A stretch of DNA of 64,000 nucleotides from assembly GCF_900101265.1 (NCBI RefSeq), contig NZ_FMZS01000006.1:1-64000 (forward strand), written 5' to 3'. This document shows, in pieces, positions 54,316 to 63,588 of the stretch (its first letter is position 1; every line of letters starts with the position of its first letter). This DNA comes from Massilia sp. PDC64. GTDB lineage: Bacteria; Pseudomonadota; Gammaproteobacteria; Burkholderiales; Burkholderiaceae_D. Below the pieces are notes generated by a model. It had not been told where the DNA came from. It searched no databases and worked only from the letters and a program-made list of their open reading frames with translations. The translations under genes were made by a program, and so were the position numbers.

Positions 54316-55451
54316 TCGACTTCGACGCCCACCTGGCTCCTTACGCGGCGCAGTCGTCGAAGAGCCGTGGGCGTCGTCACCCCGAACCGTCGCCCGGCTC
54401 GCGCAGCGAATTCCAGCGCGACCGCGACCGTATCATCCACTCGACCGCGTTCCGCCGGCTCGAGTACAAGACCCAGGTCTTCCTCAATCACGAGGGCGAC
54501 CTGTTCCGCACCCGCCTCACGCATTCGATCGAGGTCGCGCAGATCGGGCGCACGCTGGCACGCAGCCTGCGCCTGAACGAAGACCTCGTCGAAGCGACCG
54601 CGCTCGCGCACGACCTGGGCCACACGCCGTTCGGCCACGTCGGCCAGGACGTGCTGAACGAGTGCATGAAGGATTACGGCGGCTTCGAGCACAACCTGCA
54701 AAGCCTGCGCGTCGTCGACCATCTCGAAGAGCACTACGGCGCCTTCGACGGTTTGAACCTCACGTTCGAGACGCGCGAAGGCATCCTGAAGCACTGCTCG
54801 CTGACGAACGCGCGCCAGCTGGGAGAGCTGGGCCAGCGCTTCATCGACAAAACGCAACCGAGCCTGGAAGCGCAGCTGACGAACCTCGCCGACGAAATCG
54901 CGTACAACAACCACGACATCGACGACGGCCTGCGTTCGGGCCTGCTCACGATGAAGCAGATGGAAGAAGTGGACCTGTTCGCGCGTCTGCACCGCGAGGT
55001 CGTGCGGCAGTATCCAGGCCTGCAGGGGCGGCGCGAGCTGTACGAGACGATCCGCCTGATGATCACGGCGATGACGGCCGACCTGGCCGCGACGTCGGCC
55101 GAGCTGCTGGCGGACGCCGCGCCGCAGAGTATCGAGGACGTGCGCAAGGGCCCGCCCCTGATCCGCTTTTCGCAAAAGATGCGCGAGGAGACGACGGCGC
55201 TGAAGCGCTTCCTGCACGCGAACCTGTACCGCCACTACCAGGTGAACCGCATGCGCGTGAAGGCGAGCCGCATCGTGCACGAGCTGTTCGACGCCTTCAT
55301 GACCGATCCCGTGCTGCTGCCGCCGGATTACCAGGTGGCGTCGGGCGACACGATGAAACAGGCGCGCAAGATTGCGGATTACATCGCGGGCATGACGGAC
55401 CGGTATGCGATCAAGGAACACCGGCGCATCTATTCGCTCGATACGTTCTGA
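54312..55451 (+). CDS. dgt: Deoxyguanosinetriphosphate triphosphohydrolase-like protein
   Basis: The 379-aa HD-domain protein has metal motifs [38 protein letters not shown] and [16 protein letters not shown]. It is the shorter bacterial dGTPase-like type, which hydrolyses dNTPs to nucleoside and triphosphate. ATGA overlap with aroKB implies coupling. The N-terminus reads [20 protein letters not shown], the usual family entry. It ends 3 bases from the convergent VOC gene. Confidence 0.93.
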   Translation: MIDFDAHLAPYAAQSSKSRGRRHPEPSPGSRSEFQRDRDRIIHSTAFRRLEYKTQVFLNHEGDLFRTRLTHSIEVAQIGRTLARSLRLNEDLVEATALAHDLGHTPFGHVGQDVLNECMKDYGGFEHNLQSLRVVDHLEEHYGAFDGLNLTFETREGILKHCSLTNARQLGELGQRFIDKTQPSLEAQLTNLADEIAYNNHDIDDGLRSGLLTMKQMEEVDLFARLHREVVRQYPGLQGRRELYETIRLMITAMTADLAATSAELLADAAPQSIEDVRKGPPLIRFSQKMREETTALKRFLHANLYRHYQVNRMRVKASRIVHELFDAFMTDPVLLPPDYQVASGDTMKQARKIADYIAGMTDRYAIKEHRRIYSLDTF

Positions 55452-55454
55452 TTC

Positions 55455-55823
55455 TTATTCGCCGCGGGCGAACACGCGCAGGCGGTGCCCGTCCGGATCC
55501 GCGGCCGTGAACGTGTAACCGAAATCCACCTTGGTCGGCGCCTGCAGGATGCGCAGTCCGGCCTCGCGCCACTTGCCGTGCAGCGCATCGACTTCCGCAT
55601 CGCTGCCGACCCGGAACGCGAGCTCGCTGCTGCTGCCGTGGAAGTCGGCGGCCGGCACCGTATCGGACTTCGCCCACAGGCCCAGCATGCGGCCGTTCTC
55701 CAGCGGGAACAGCACGAACGTGGGCGAGGTTTCGACGTGCTCCGTGTCCAGCAGCTTGCCGTACAGGCGTGCGCTGGCGTGCGGATCGGCGACGTAGAGG
55801 ATGGTATAGGTCGGGGTCAGCAT
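55455..55823 (-). CDS. VOC-superfamily (glyoxalase-like) protein
   Basis: A 122-aa two-module VOC protein (YTILYVADPHASARLYGKLL at the start; GYTFTAADPDGHRLRVFARG at the end). Homologues include glyoxalase-like and bleomycin-resistance-like proteins; the substrate is unknown. AAGGAGAA lies 6 bases before the ATG. It is the last gene after mutY on the same strand, but a 37-base dyad separates them, so it may have its own control. Confidence 0.85.
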   Translation of the reverse strand: MLTPTYTILYVADPHASARLYGKLLDTEHVETSPTFVLFPLENGRMLGLWAKSDTVPAADFHGSSSELAFRVGSDAEVDALHGKWREAGLRILQAPTKVDFGYTFTAADPDGHRLRVFARGE

Positions 55824-55841
55824 GGTGTTCTCCTTCGGTGG

Positions 55842-55878
55842 TTGACAGTGCGGCCAGTCTAGGCCGGACCACTGTCAA
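55842..55878. promoter_or_regulatory. TTGACAGTG/CACTGTCAA dyad between mutY and the VOC gene
   Basis: TTGACAGTG (55842-55850) and CACTGTCAA (55870-55878) are exact complements, and CGGCC/GGCCG add an inner stem. It gives a -35-like TTGACA in both directions and a 14-bp hairpin. It may be an operator overlapping a promoter, or a hairpin ending mutY transcripts. Confidence 0.5.
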
Positions 55879-55884
55879 TTCCTG

Positions 55885-56994
55885 TCAGGAGAACAGCGAC
55901 GGCGCCGCCAGCTGCCCCAGCAGTTTCTTGACCGGTGCCGGCAGCGGCGCGTCCGCGATGGTCGCCAGGTCCCACCACACGTGGCCGGGCGGCGTGTCGG
56001 CGCGTTTGTTCAAGCCGATGCGGTAGGGCTGGATGTGCAGGCGGTAATGCGTAAAACCGTGCACGAGCGGCAGCAGCGCTTCGACCTCGTCCACGGTGCC
56101 GAATTCGCCGGCGGCGCCGGCCAGCGTCGCCGTGGACACGTCGTCCGCCTCATCCAGCGCCACGTGCCCGTCGTATTCCGGCAGCGACAGCAGGCCGCCC
56201 CAGATGCCGGAGTCCGGGCGCTGCTGCAGCAGCACCTGGCCGTTGTCGACGACGGCCAGCATCAGCGCGCGCCGTTCCGGCGTCGCCTTCTTCGGCTTCG
56301 GCACGGGCAGCACGGATGTGCGGTCGGTGGCGAAGGCAACGCAGCGGTCGCGCAGCGGGCAGCGGTCGCAGTCCGGTTTGCCGCGCGTGCACAAGGTCGC
56401 GCCCAGGTCCATCAGGCCCTGCGTGTACGCTTCGATGCCGTCGCCGTCCGGCAGCAGCGCATCGGCACGGCGCCACAGTGCGTCTTCCACCGGCTTGATG
56501 CCCGGGTATTCGTCGATGCCGAACACGCGCGCGAACACGCGCTTCACGTTGCCGTCCAGGATGGCGGCGCGCGCACCGGCGGAAAACGCGGCGATGGCGG
56601 CGGCCGTCGAGCGGCCGATGCCGGGCAGGTCGGCCAGCAGCGCCGGGTCGCTGGGGAACACGCCGCCGTAGTCCGCCACGACGCGCTTCGCGCACGCGTG
56701 CAGGTTGCGCGCCCGCGTGTAGTAACCGAGGCCGCTCCAGTGGGCCATCACGTCTTCCGCGGGCGCGGCGGCGAGGTCGTGCACGGTCGGGAAGCGTTCG
56801 AGGAAGCGTGCGTAATAGCCCAGCACCGCCGTCACCTGCGTCTGCTGCAGCATGATTTCGGAGAGCCAGATGCGGTAGGCGTCGCGCGTGTTCTGCCAGG
56901 GCAGGGCGTGGCGGCCGTGGGCGCGCTGCCAGTCGATGACGGCGCGCGAGAAGCTCGGGTCGGACAGGATTTCGGTGTCGGTGCTGCGTTTCAT
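55885..56994 (-). CDS. mutY: Adenine DNA glycosylase MutY
   Basis: The 369-aa enzyme removes adenine mispaired with 8-oxoguanine. It has the HhH glycosylase core (SEIMLQQTQVTAVLGYYARF near 47-66; LPGIGRSTAAAIAAFSAG near 120-137), a 4Fe-4S cluster motif C-x6-C-x2-C-x5-C (CTRGKPDCDRCPLRDRC) and a C-terminal NUDIX-like domain that reads 8-oxoG. It starts 3 bases after the dynamin-like gene, which itself follows mutM. Confidence 0.97.
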   Translation of the reverse strand: MKRSTDTEILSDPSFSRAVIDWQRAHGRHALPWQNTRDAYRIWLSEIMLQQTQVTAVLGYYARFLERFPTVHDLAAAPAEDVMAHWSGLGYYTRARNLHACAKRVVADYGGVFPSDPALLADLPGIGRSTAAAIAAFSAGARAAILDGNVKRVFARVFGIDEYPGIKPVEDALWRRADALLPDGDGIEAYTQGLMDLGATLCTRGKPDCDRCPLRDRCVAFATDRTSVLPVPKPKKATPERRALMLAVVDNGQVLLQQRPDSGIWGGLLSLPEYDGHVALDEADDVSTATLAGAAGEFGTVDEVEALLPLVHGFTHYRLHIQPYRIGLNKRADTPPGHVWWDLATIADAPLPAPVKKLLGQLAAPSLFS

Positions 56995-56997
56995 TGA

Positions 56998-58920
56998 TCA
57001 GGCTGCTCGTAATTCGGGCAGGTCGGCGCGCAAGGCCTCGGCAACAACGCCGGACAGGTTCGCGAGTCGCGCCTTGACCTGCTCCAGGTCGTGTTGGGCC
57101 GCCTCGAAGGCGGCGATTTTCTGTTCCAGGCTGTCGGTGGCTTCCAGGATGCGCTGGATCGACGCCTGGCGGTGGCGCAGCTGGTCGCGGTGCTGGCGGA
57201 TCTGCGCTTCCAGCGGCGCCATGACCACCTTCAGCCACGCCTCGGCATCGCCGTTCGCTTCGCGGAACGCAAATTTGACGCGCGATGCGATGGTGTCGAA
57301 GAAGCGTTCGAGGAGCGTCCCGCGGCTCGTGATGAGCAGGGTCGCCGTGCCGAACTGCTTGACGTAGATGGCCTCGATGGCGGCGATCTCGCGGCGGTAG
57401 CGTTCCAGCGACAGCGTGGCCGGCAGCGCCAGCGCGAGGCCGTGTTCGGTCGAGAAGCGCCGCACCATCGTCTCCATCATCGCCGCGATCTCGGCGATCT
57501 TGGCCTCTGCCGCAGCGAGGCTGGCGCGGGCCTCGTCGAAGAACGTGCGCACCGGCGCGCGCATGCCGGTCGAAAAGCGCGCGGCTTCCATCGCGGCGCG
57601 CACGGCGTCGACGCGGTCCTGCACGACGTCCATGCCGATGGTCGAGTACAGCTCCGTCGACAGCGTGGTGAACACGGCGCGCGTGCCCTGCAGCTTGAAC
57701 AGGCTGGCGTCGAATTCCTTCTTTTCCATCTCGACGCGGCGCATCATGTGGGCGATCACGCCCTGGTTCTTGCCGCGCAGGCTTTGCAGTTCCTGCAGCT
57801 GTTCGACGAGGTCGCGCCCGCGTGCGGCCAGCAGCGCGGACTGGGCGGCCGTCAACGTTGCGAGGTCGTCCTGCAGCTGGCGGCGCAGGATGTCCTGGCG
57901 CGCCGGGATCAGTTCGTGGAACAGCGCCGATTCCAGCGCGCCCACGCGGCTCCGTTCGAACAACCCGAGGTCGCCCGTGATCTTGCCGACGAGGGCCTTT
58001 TGCGCGGACACCGGGAACACCTGCGCATCCGCCACGCCCAGCAGGCGCGCGGCGTCGTGCTGCTGGCGCGCGATGGCGGCGTCGTTGTCCTGCGGCGTGC
58101 GCAGTTCGTCCCACAGCGCGTCGATCTTGTTCAGCACGACGATGCGGCCCGCGCCGCCGCCGATGTGCGTGCGCCACACGTCGATGTCGCTCTTCGTGAC
58201 GCCCGTCTCGGCCGCCAGGATGAACAGCACGGCGTGCGCGTTCGGGATCAGGTTCAGGGTCAGTTCCGGCTCCGTGCCGATCGCGTTCAGGCCCGGCGTG
58301 TCGAGGATCACGAGGCCCTGCTTGAGCAACGGATGCGGCACGTTGATCAGCGCGTGGCGCCAGCGCGGGATTTCCACGAGGCCGTCCGCGCCCAGCGTCG
58401 CCGCGAGGTCGGGGTCTTCCGGATCGTACAGGCCGTAACGCTGCGCTTCGCCCGGCGTGACGCGGCGCGTGAGGCTCACCTGCTGGAAGGTCTCGTGCAT
58501 GCGCTCCGGCGCGGACAGGTCCAGCGGCAGCACGGTCCACGCATCGGGGACGTCCCGGTAGTCGCCGGTGGCGAGGCGCTCGGCGCGCGTCTCGATCGGG
58601 AGCAGGCGGATGCTGGGGACGATGGCCGGCTCCCACGCGAATTCGGTCGGGCACATCGTCGTGCGGCCGGGGCTCGACGGCACGATGCGCTGGCCGTAGT
58701 CGGCAAAGAAGATCGCGTTGATCAGCTCGGATTTACCGCGCGAGAACTCGGCCACGAACGCGACCGACAGCCGGTCGTCGCGCAGCCGCGCGAGCGCACG
58801 CGCGACGCGCTGTTCCGCCGCCCCGTCCAGCAGCTCGGCCCCCTGGGCCCAGCCGCGATACTGTTCCAGCGCCTGGGCGACCTGCGCGCGCCAGCTCGCG
58901 TACTGTTGCAAATCCTGCAT
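56998..58920 (-). CDS. Dynamin-like GTPase
   Basis: The 640-aa protein has GTPase motifs: G1 AEFSRGKSELINAIFF (near 57), switch Thr in SPGRTTMCPTEF, G3 VILDTPGLNAIG (near 210) and G4 VVLNKIDALWDEL (near 267). Long helical segments follow, including a predicted coiled coil near 370-420 and 580-625 (TDSLEQKIAAFEAAQHDLEQ). This matches bacterial dynamin-like proteins, which bind and remodel membranes; no membrane helix is obvious. It lies between mutM (36 bases) and mutY (3 bases), so it is in an operon with the GO repair genes. Its link to repair is unknown. Confidence 0.9.
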   Translation of the reverse strand: MQDLQQYASWRAQVAQALEQYRGWAQGAELLDGAAEQRVARALARLRDDRLSVAFVAEFSRGKSELINAIFFADYGQRIVPSSPGRTTMCPTEFAWEPAIVPSIRLLPIETRAERLATGDYRDVPDAWTVLPLDLSAPERMHETFQQVSLTRRVTPGEAQRYGLYDPEDPDLAATLGADGLVEIPRWRHALINVPHPLLKQGLVILDTPGLNAIGTEPELTLNLIPNAHAVLFILAAETGVTKSDIDVWRTHIGGGAGRIVVLNKIDALWDELRTPQDNDAAIARQQHDAARLLGVADAQVFPVSAQKALVGKITGDLGLFERSRVGALESALFHELIPARQDILRRQLQDDLATLTAAQSALLAARGRDLVEQLQELQSLRGKNQGVIAHMMRRVEMEKKEFDASLFKLQGTRAVFTTLSTELYSTIGMDVVQDRVDAVRAAMEAARFSTGMRAPVRTFFDEARASLAAAEAKIAEIAAMMETMVRRFSTEHGLALALPATLSLERYRREIAAIEAIYVKQFGTATLLITSRGTLLERFFDTIASRVKFAFREANGDAEAWLKVVMAPLEAQIRQHRDQLRHRQASIQRILEATDSLEQKIAAFEAAQHDLEQVKARLANLSGVVAEALRADLPELRAA

Positions 58921-58956
58921 AGTGATGTCCCGCGTGTCCCGGCCTCGTCGATGACC

Positions 58957-59790
58957 TTACCGCTGGCAGACCGCGCAATAGAACGTGGACCGCTGGCCCT
59001 GCTTGATCTGGCGGACCGGCGTGCCACAGTTGCGGCAAGGAACTCCTGCACGATCATAGACGAAATATGTCTGCTGGAAATAGCCCGATTGACCATTTAC
59101 GGCAATAAAGTCACGCAAGGTGCTGCCGCCCTGCACGATCGCGGCGGCAAGGATGTCGCGGATCGCTTCGGCCAGTTTGTCGTAGCGGGCGCGGCTGATC
59201 TTGCCGGCGGCCGTCTTCGGGTTGATGCCGGCGCGGAACAGGCTCTCGCACGCATAGATATTGCCGACGCCGACGACGATGTCGCCGGCCAGCAGCACCT
59301 GCTTGATCGGGGCGCTGCGGTTTCTCGTCGCCTGGTGGAGCAGGGCGCCGGAGAACTTGTCTTCGAGCGGTTCCACGCCCAGGTCGCGCAGCAGCACGTG
59401 CTGCTCCAGCTCGCCGTCGTCGTGGCCGTGCCAGAGGACGGCGCCGAAGCGGCGCGGGTCGTGCAGGCGCAGCACCCGCCGGCCTTCCGGACCGCGCACG
59501 ACGAGGTCGAAGTGGTCGTGCTTTTTCAGCTCGACGCCTTCCGGCAGCACGCGCAAGTGACCCGACATGCCCAGGTGGACGATCAGGGTGCCATGGTCGA
59601 ACTTCAGCAGCAGGTATTTGCCGCGCCGGCCCGTGCCGAGGATGCGGCGGCCCGCGAGCAGCTCGCGCAAATTAGGGGGAAACGGCCAGCGCAGGCCTTC
59701 GCGGCGCAGTACGACGTCTTCGACGATGCGGTCTTCCAGGTGGGGCGCCACGCCCCTCCGGGTCACTTCGACTTCTGGTAATTCAGGCAT
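58957..59790 (-). CDS. mutM: Formamidopyrimidine-DNA glycosylase MutM (Fpg)
   Basis: The 277-aa enzyme excises 8-oxoguanine and formamidopyrimidines from DNA. It starts [20 protein letters not shown], giving the catalytic N-terminal Pro and Glu, and ends with the zinc finger [14 protein letters not shown]...CAVCQR. The H2TH region ([20 protein letters not shown]) is present. First gene of the mutM-dynamin-mutY operon and divergent from the TPR lipoprotein gene. Confidence 0.97.
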   Translation of the reverse strand: MPELPEVEVTRRGVAPHLEDRIVEDVVLRREGLRWPFPPNLRELLAGRRILGTGRRGKYLLLKFDHGTLIVHLGMSGHLRVLPEGVELKKHDHFDLVVRGPEGRRVLRLHDPRRFGAVLWHGHDDGELEQHVLLRDLGVEPLEDKFSGALLHQATRNRSAPIKQVLLAGDIVVGVGNIYACESLFRAGINPKTAAGKISRARYDKLAEAIRDILAAAIVQGGSTLRDFIAVNGQSGYFQQTYFVYDRAGVPCRNCGTPVRQIKQGQRSTFYCAVCQR

Positions 59791-59894
59791 GTGAGATTAA
59801 CAACGTGAGAGGAATGTAAATTCGTGTTGCAGCGGCGCACGCGCAGCGGGTGCATGGCGTAGAATCGGACAATCTCGACGACGTGGGACTTGCC

Positions 59895-61682
59895 TTGAAA
59901 AACGCTTTCGCCATTGTAACCCTCTCCGCACTGCTGTCGGCCTGCGCTGTGGCTCCCAAGCAGCAGCAACCGGCCCAGGACCTGTCCGACCAGCCGCTCG
60001 CCGCCGCCGAAGCCCGGGACCATCCCGACCAGGCCAAGGAAGGCGAGCAGGTCGAAAAGCTCCCCAACGTCGAGATGACCCCGGCCATGATGACCCAGCT
60101 CATGCAGGCCGAGATGGCCTTCAAGAACGGGGACTGGCAAGGCCCGTATTTGACGATGATGAGCCTGGCCCAGCAGACGAAGGACCCGCGCCTGGCCAAG
60201 CGCGCCGCCGAGATGGCGCTGTCCGCCAAGCAGGCCGACGACGCGCTCGCCGCCGTGAAACTGTGGCGCCAGTACGCACCGGACTCCGAAGAGGCCAGTC
60301 AGTACTATCTGGGGTTGGTCATCCTGTCCGACAACCTCGGCGAGGCCGAAACCATCTTGAAACAGCGTCTGGCGGACGCCACCCCGGCCGCGCGCGGCCT
60401 CGTGATGTTCCAGATGCAGCAGTTGCTGCTGCGCGCCAAGGACAAGGAAGCCGCCGTCGCCATGCTCGAGCGCCTCGTCGCGCCGTACGGCAACCTGATG
60501 GAAACGCACGTCGTGCTGGCCCAGGCCGCGCTGGCGCGCAACGACAAGGCGACCGCGAAGCGCGAAGCGCAGACGGCCCTGCAACTGAAACCCGATTCCG
60601 AGATCGCCGCGCTGACCGCGGCCCAGGTGAGCGAGGACGAAGGCGGCGCCATCAAGGTGCTGAAGGATTTCCTCGCCGCCCATCCTGAGGCGCGCGAAGT
60701 GCGTTCCGCGTACGCGCGCCTGCTCGTCAACGAAAAACAGTACGAGGCCGCGCGCCAGGAATTCCTCACGCTGGACAAGGCCCAGCCCGACAATCCGGGC
60801 ACCTTGTACGCGCTCGGCATCCTGTCGATGCAGATGAACGACCGCGCCGCCGCCGAAAAATATTTCAGCCGCTTCGTGGACCTGATGGACAAGGCGCCGG
60901 AAGACGAGCGCGACCCGACGAAGGCCGTCATGATCCTGTCCCAGATCGCCGAGGAGCGGGGCGATTACAAGGCCGCGGCCGACTGGCTCGATCGGCTCGA
61001 CACCGAGGACCCGAAGGTCCAGTTCGGCGCCGAGCTGCGCCGCGCCCAGCTGACCGCCAAGCAGGGCGACGTCGCCGGCGCGCGCAAGCTGCTGGGCACC
61101 CTGAAGACGGACGACAAGACGGAACAGGCGCAGATCGTCCTCGTCGAAGCCCAGATCGTGCGCGACGCGGGCCAGCCCAAGGAAGCGTTCCAGCTGATGG
61201 AGCAGGGCGTCAAGCGCTTCCCGGACAATATGGATTTCCTGTACGACTATGCCCTGATGGCCGAAAAGATGGGCAAGACGGCCGTGATGGAAAAATCGCT
61301 GCGCAAAGTGATCGCCAAGTCGCCGGACAATATGCAGGCGTATAACGCGCTCGGCTATTCGCTGGCCGACCGCAACATCCGCCTGAAGGAAGCCTATCAG
61401 CTGATTTCGAAAGCCCTGAAAATGGCGCCGGGCGACCCGTTCATCCTCGACAGCATGGGTTGGGTGAACTATCGCCTCGGCAAGCTGGACGAGGCGGAAA
61501 CCCATCTGCGCAAGGCTTATACGCTGCGCAACGATCCGGAAATCGCCGTTCACCTGGGCGAAGTGCTGTGGAAGAAGGGCCAGAAGGACGAGGCCCGCAA
61601 GCTGTGGCGCGAAGCGCAGGCGAAGGATCCGAAGAACGATGCGCTCAAGAGTACGCTGGCGCGGCTCCACCAGACTCTGTGA
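59895..61682 (+). CDS. TPR-repeat lipoprotein
   Basis: The protein is 595 aa from the TTG at 59895. It has a signal with lipobox LLSAC (C17) and many tetratricopeptide repeats, the clearest near the C-terminus (DPFILDSMGWVNYRLGKLDE; EIAVHLGEVLWKKGQKDEAR). It is likely anchored in the outer membrane and used as a protein-binding scaffold. The TTG gives a normal lipoprotein signal (KNAFAIVTLSALLSAC) with GGGA 6 bases upstream; a GTG at 59883 is possible. It lies upstream of lolB, as in related genomes, with a terminator-like hairpin between. Confidence 0.88.
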   Translation: MKNAFAIVTLSALLSACAVAPKQQQPAQDLSDQPLAAAEARDHPDQAKEGEQVEKLPNVEMTPAMMTQLMQAEMAFKNGDWQGPYLTMMSLAQQTKDPRLAKRAAEMALSAKQADDALAAVKLWRQYAPDSEEASQYYLGLVILSDNLGEAETILKQRLADATPAARGLVMFQMQQLLLRAKDKEAAVAMLERLVAPYGNLMETHVVLAQAALARNDKATAKREAQTALQLKPDSEIAALTAAQVSEDEGGAIKVLKDFLAAHPEAREVRSAYARLLVNEKQYEAARQEFLTLDKAQPDNPGTLYALGILSMQMNDRAAAEKYFSRFVDLMDKAPEDERDPTKAVMILSQIAEERGDYKAAADWLDRLDTEDPKVQFGAELRRAQLTAKQGDVAGARKLLGTLKTDDKTEQAQIVLVEAQIVRDAGQPKEAFQLMEQGVKRFPDNMDFLYDYALMAEKMGKTAVMEKSLRKVIAKSPDNMQAYNALGYSLADRNIRLKEAYQLISKALKMAPGDPFILDSMGWVNYRLGKLDEAETHLRKAYTLRNDPEIAVHLGEVLWKKGQKDEARKLWREAQAKDPKNDALKSTLARLHQTL

Positions 61683-61694
61683 AATAATGACAAT

Positions 61695-61724
61695 GACGGA
61701 CGCTGCGGCGTCCGTCGGTTTATT
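61695..61724 (+). terminator. Terminator-like hairpin before lolB
   Basis: GACGGACGC (61695-61703), loop TGCG, GCGTCCGTC (61708-61716), then GGTTTATT. A 9-bp perfect stem with a modest T-rich tail; may be leaky. Confidence 0.65.
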
Positions 61725-61738
61725 GACACTTTCATTTC

Positions 61739-62377
61739 ATGCCGATGCACGCACTTTCCCGCTTAGTTTCCCGCTTTGTTCTCGCTGCCGCCTGCGCCGC
61801 TGGTTTTTCCTCTATGCTGGCCGGCTGCGCCACCACCAGCAACGTCCCACTGGCCAACCCGACCGCCCAGGTGGGCGCCTACCGCGACACCATCGACCTG
61901 AACGGCCGCCTGGCCGCGAACTACCAGAAAGATGGCCAGCCGCAATCGATTAACGGCAATTTCACGTGGGTGCAGCGTCCCGGCCGCATCGACGTGTCCC
62001 TGTTCTCGCCGCTGGGCCAGACCGTTGCCGAGATCACGGTCACGCCCGACACGGCCACGCTGAAACAGTCCGGCCGCGAGCCGCGCGTGGAAAAGGACAT
62101 CGACACGCTGACGGCGAAATCCCTCGGCTGGACCCTGCCCGTGAGCGGCCTGCGCGACTGGCTGCAGGGCTATGCCGTCGATGCGTCCGGCAAGCGTTTT
62201 ACGGCGTCGCCCGCGCACGACAGCGTCGTCACGAACGATGGCTGGCGCCTGCGTTTCGTGGAATGGCAGAACGGCCCGGGCGGTGCGCCGATGCCGCGCC
62301 GCATCGATGCCGAGCGCAGCACGACGGCCGTCGGCGATGCGCTGACGATCCGCATCGTCATCGATCCGGTGGCGTGA
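61739..62377 (+). CDS. lolB: Outer-membrane lipoprotein receptor LolB
   Basis: A 212-aa lipoprotein with lipobox LAGC (C30) and the LolB beta-barrel fold (LNGRLAANYQKDGQPQSING; VPVSGLRDWLQGYA-like region LPVSGLRDWLQGYAVDASGK). LolB receives lipoproteins from LolA and inserts them in the outer membrane. ATG at 61739 or 61745 may be used. The stop overlaps the ispE start by one base (TGATG). Confidence 0.93.
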   Translation: MPMHALSRLVSRFVLAAACAAGFSSMLAGCATTSNVPLANPTAQVGAYRDTIDLNGRLAANYQKDGQPQSINGNFTWVQRPGRIDVSLFSPLGQTVAEITVTPDTATLKQSGREPRVEKDIDTLTAKSLGWTLPVSGLRDWLQGYAVDASGKRFTASPAHDSVVTNDGWRLRFVEWQNGPGGAPMPRRIDAERSTTAVGDALTIRIVIDPVA

Positions 62378-63270
62378 TGGCAGCGACCTCTTTGCATGAT
62401 TGCCCGGCGCCGGCCAAGCTGAATTTGTTCCTGCACGTCGTCGGCCGCCGGCCCGACGGCTACCACCTTCTGCAATCCGTGTTTCAACTGATCGACCGTA
62501 GCGACACCTTGCACTTCGATTTGCGCAGCGACGACCGCATCGTGCGCACGACGGATGTGCCCGGCGTGCCGGAAGAGCAGGACCTGATCGTCCGCGCGCT
62601 GCGCGCGTTGCAGGCGGAATACGAGCGTCGCCACGGCCATCTGCCGCCGGGGATCGCCGTCGCCGTCGAGAAGCGCCTGCCGATGGGGGGCGGGCTCGGC
62701 GGTGGTTCGTCCGACGCGGCCACGGCCCTGATGGCGGCCAATCATTTGTGGCAGGCCGGCCTGACGGATGCCGAGCTGATCGCGCTGGGCCTGCCGCTGG
62801 GCGCCGACATCCCGTTTTTCCTGTTCGGTGAGACGGCCTTTGCCGAGGGCGTGGGCGAGGCGTTGCAAGCCGTGCCGGGGCCGGATTGCTGGTATGTCGT
62901 CATCGAACCGGGCGTGTCCGTGCCCACCGTTGCAATTTTTACGGCCCCCGATTTGACAAGAAACACGAAAGCCATCACAATATCGGACTTTTCCAGACGA
63001 CATGTCGAGTCGAATGACTTGATTGGCTTCGGGAAAAATGATTTGCAGGACGTGGCAGCCCGCTTGTTCCCGCCGGTAGCAGAGGCGATCGAATGGTTGA
63101 GTGGCTACGGAGCGGCCAGGATGACTGGTTCCGGATCGTGCGTGTTTTGCGCATTTTCCACAGAGCAGGAAGCTGAACAGGTACTGAAGCAGGTGCCGGC
63201 GCGGTGGAGAGCGTGGAAAGCGAAAGCGCTGCAGCGACATCCGATGAAAATCGCTCTTGCAAATCAATGA
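62377..63270 (+). CDS. ispE: 4-diphosphocytidyl-2-C-methyl-D-erythritol kinase
   Basis: The 297-aa GHMP kinase performs the fourth step of the MEP isoprenoid pathway. It has PAKLNLFLHVVGRRPDGYH near 11-29 and the ATP-binding loop LPMGGGLGGGSSDAATAL near 98-115, and the C-terminal GHMP motif GAARMTGSGSCVFCAFS. The stretch 62940-63110 is visibly less GC-rich than the rest of the gene, though the protein is intact. Coupled to lolB by a one-base overlap. Confidence 0.96.
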   Translation: MAATSLHDCPAPAKLNLFLHVVGRRPDGYHLLQSVFQLIDRSDTLHFDLRSDDRIVRTTDVPGVPEEQDLIVRALRALQAEYERRHGHLPPGIAVAVEKRLPMGGGLGGGSSDAATALMAANHLWQAGLTDAELIALGLPLGADIPFFLFGETAFAEGVGEALQAVPGPDCWYVVIEPGVSVPTVAIFTAPDLTRNTKAITISDFSRRHVESNDLIGFGKNDLQDVAARLFPPVAEAIEWLSGYGAARMTGSGSCVFCAFSTEQEAEQVLKQVPARWRAWKAKALQRHPMKIALANQ

Positions 63271-63286
63271 GTTGTAGAATAAAATT

Positions 63287-63315
63287 TTGCCTGTCGACGC
63301 ATTCGACGATATAAT
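63287..63315 (+). promoter_or_regulatory. Promoter of tRNA-Gln
   Basis: TTGCCT (63287-63292), a 17-base spacer and a perfect TATAAT (63310-63315), about 36 bases before the mature tRNA end. Confidence 0.8.
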
Positions 63316-63350
63316 AATCGAGTGCAGCGACAAGCTGTAAGTTTCAGTGT

Positions 63351-63427
63351 AGGGGAATCGCCAAGCTGGTTAAGGCACCGGATTTTGATTCCGGCATACC
63401 AAGGTTCGAATCCTTGTTCCCCTGCCA
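63351..63427 (+). tRNA. tRNA-Gln (TTG)
   Basis: A 77-nt cloverleaf: acceptor AGGGGAA/TTCCCCT, anticodon stem CCGGA/TCCGG with loop TTTTGAT (anticodon TTG), T-arm CAAGG-TTCGAAT-CCTTG, discriminator G and encoded CCA. It lies between ispE and prs as in many betaproteobacteria. Confidence 0.96.
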
Positions 63428-63483
63428 AAGTTTCTTTGCCTGAGCTGATGATGACCCGTGCTCCAGCAGGCAGATAAAAAATG

Positions 63484-63513
63484 GAGCCGCCAATGAGCGG
63501 CTCATTTTTTTTT
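63484..63513 (+). terminator. Terminator after tRNA-Gln
   Basis: GAGCCGC (63484-63490), loop CAATGA, GCGGCTC (63497-63503) and nine T. It separates the tRNA from prs. Confidence 0.92.
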
Positions 63514-63588
63514 GTGGTTCAGCGTTAATCATTCGACGATTAGCTGCTTTTCAAGTTCTTTCAACGCTCTTACATCTCTGGGACTCCC

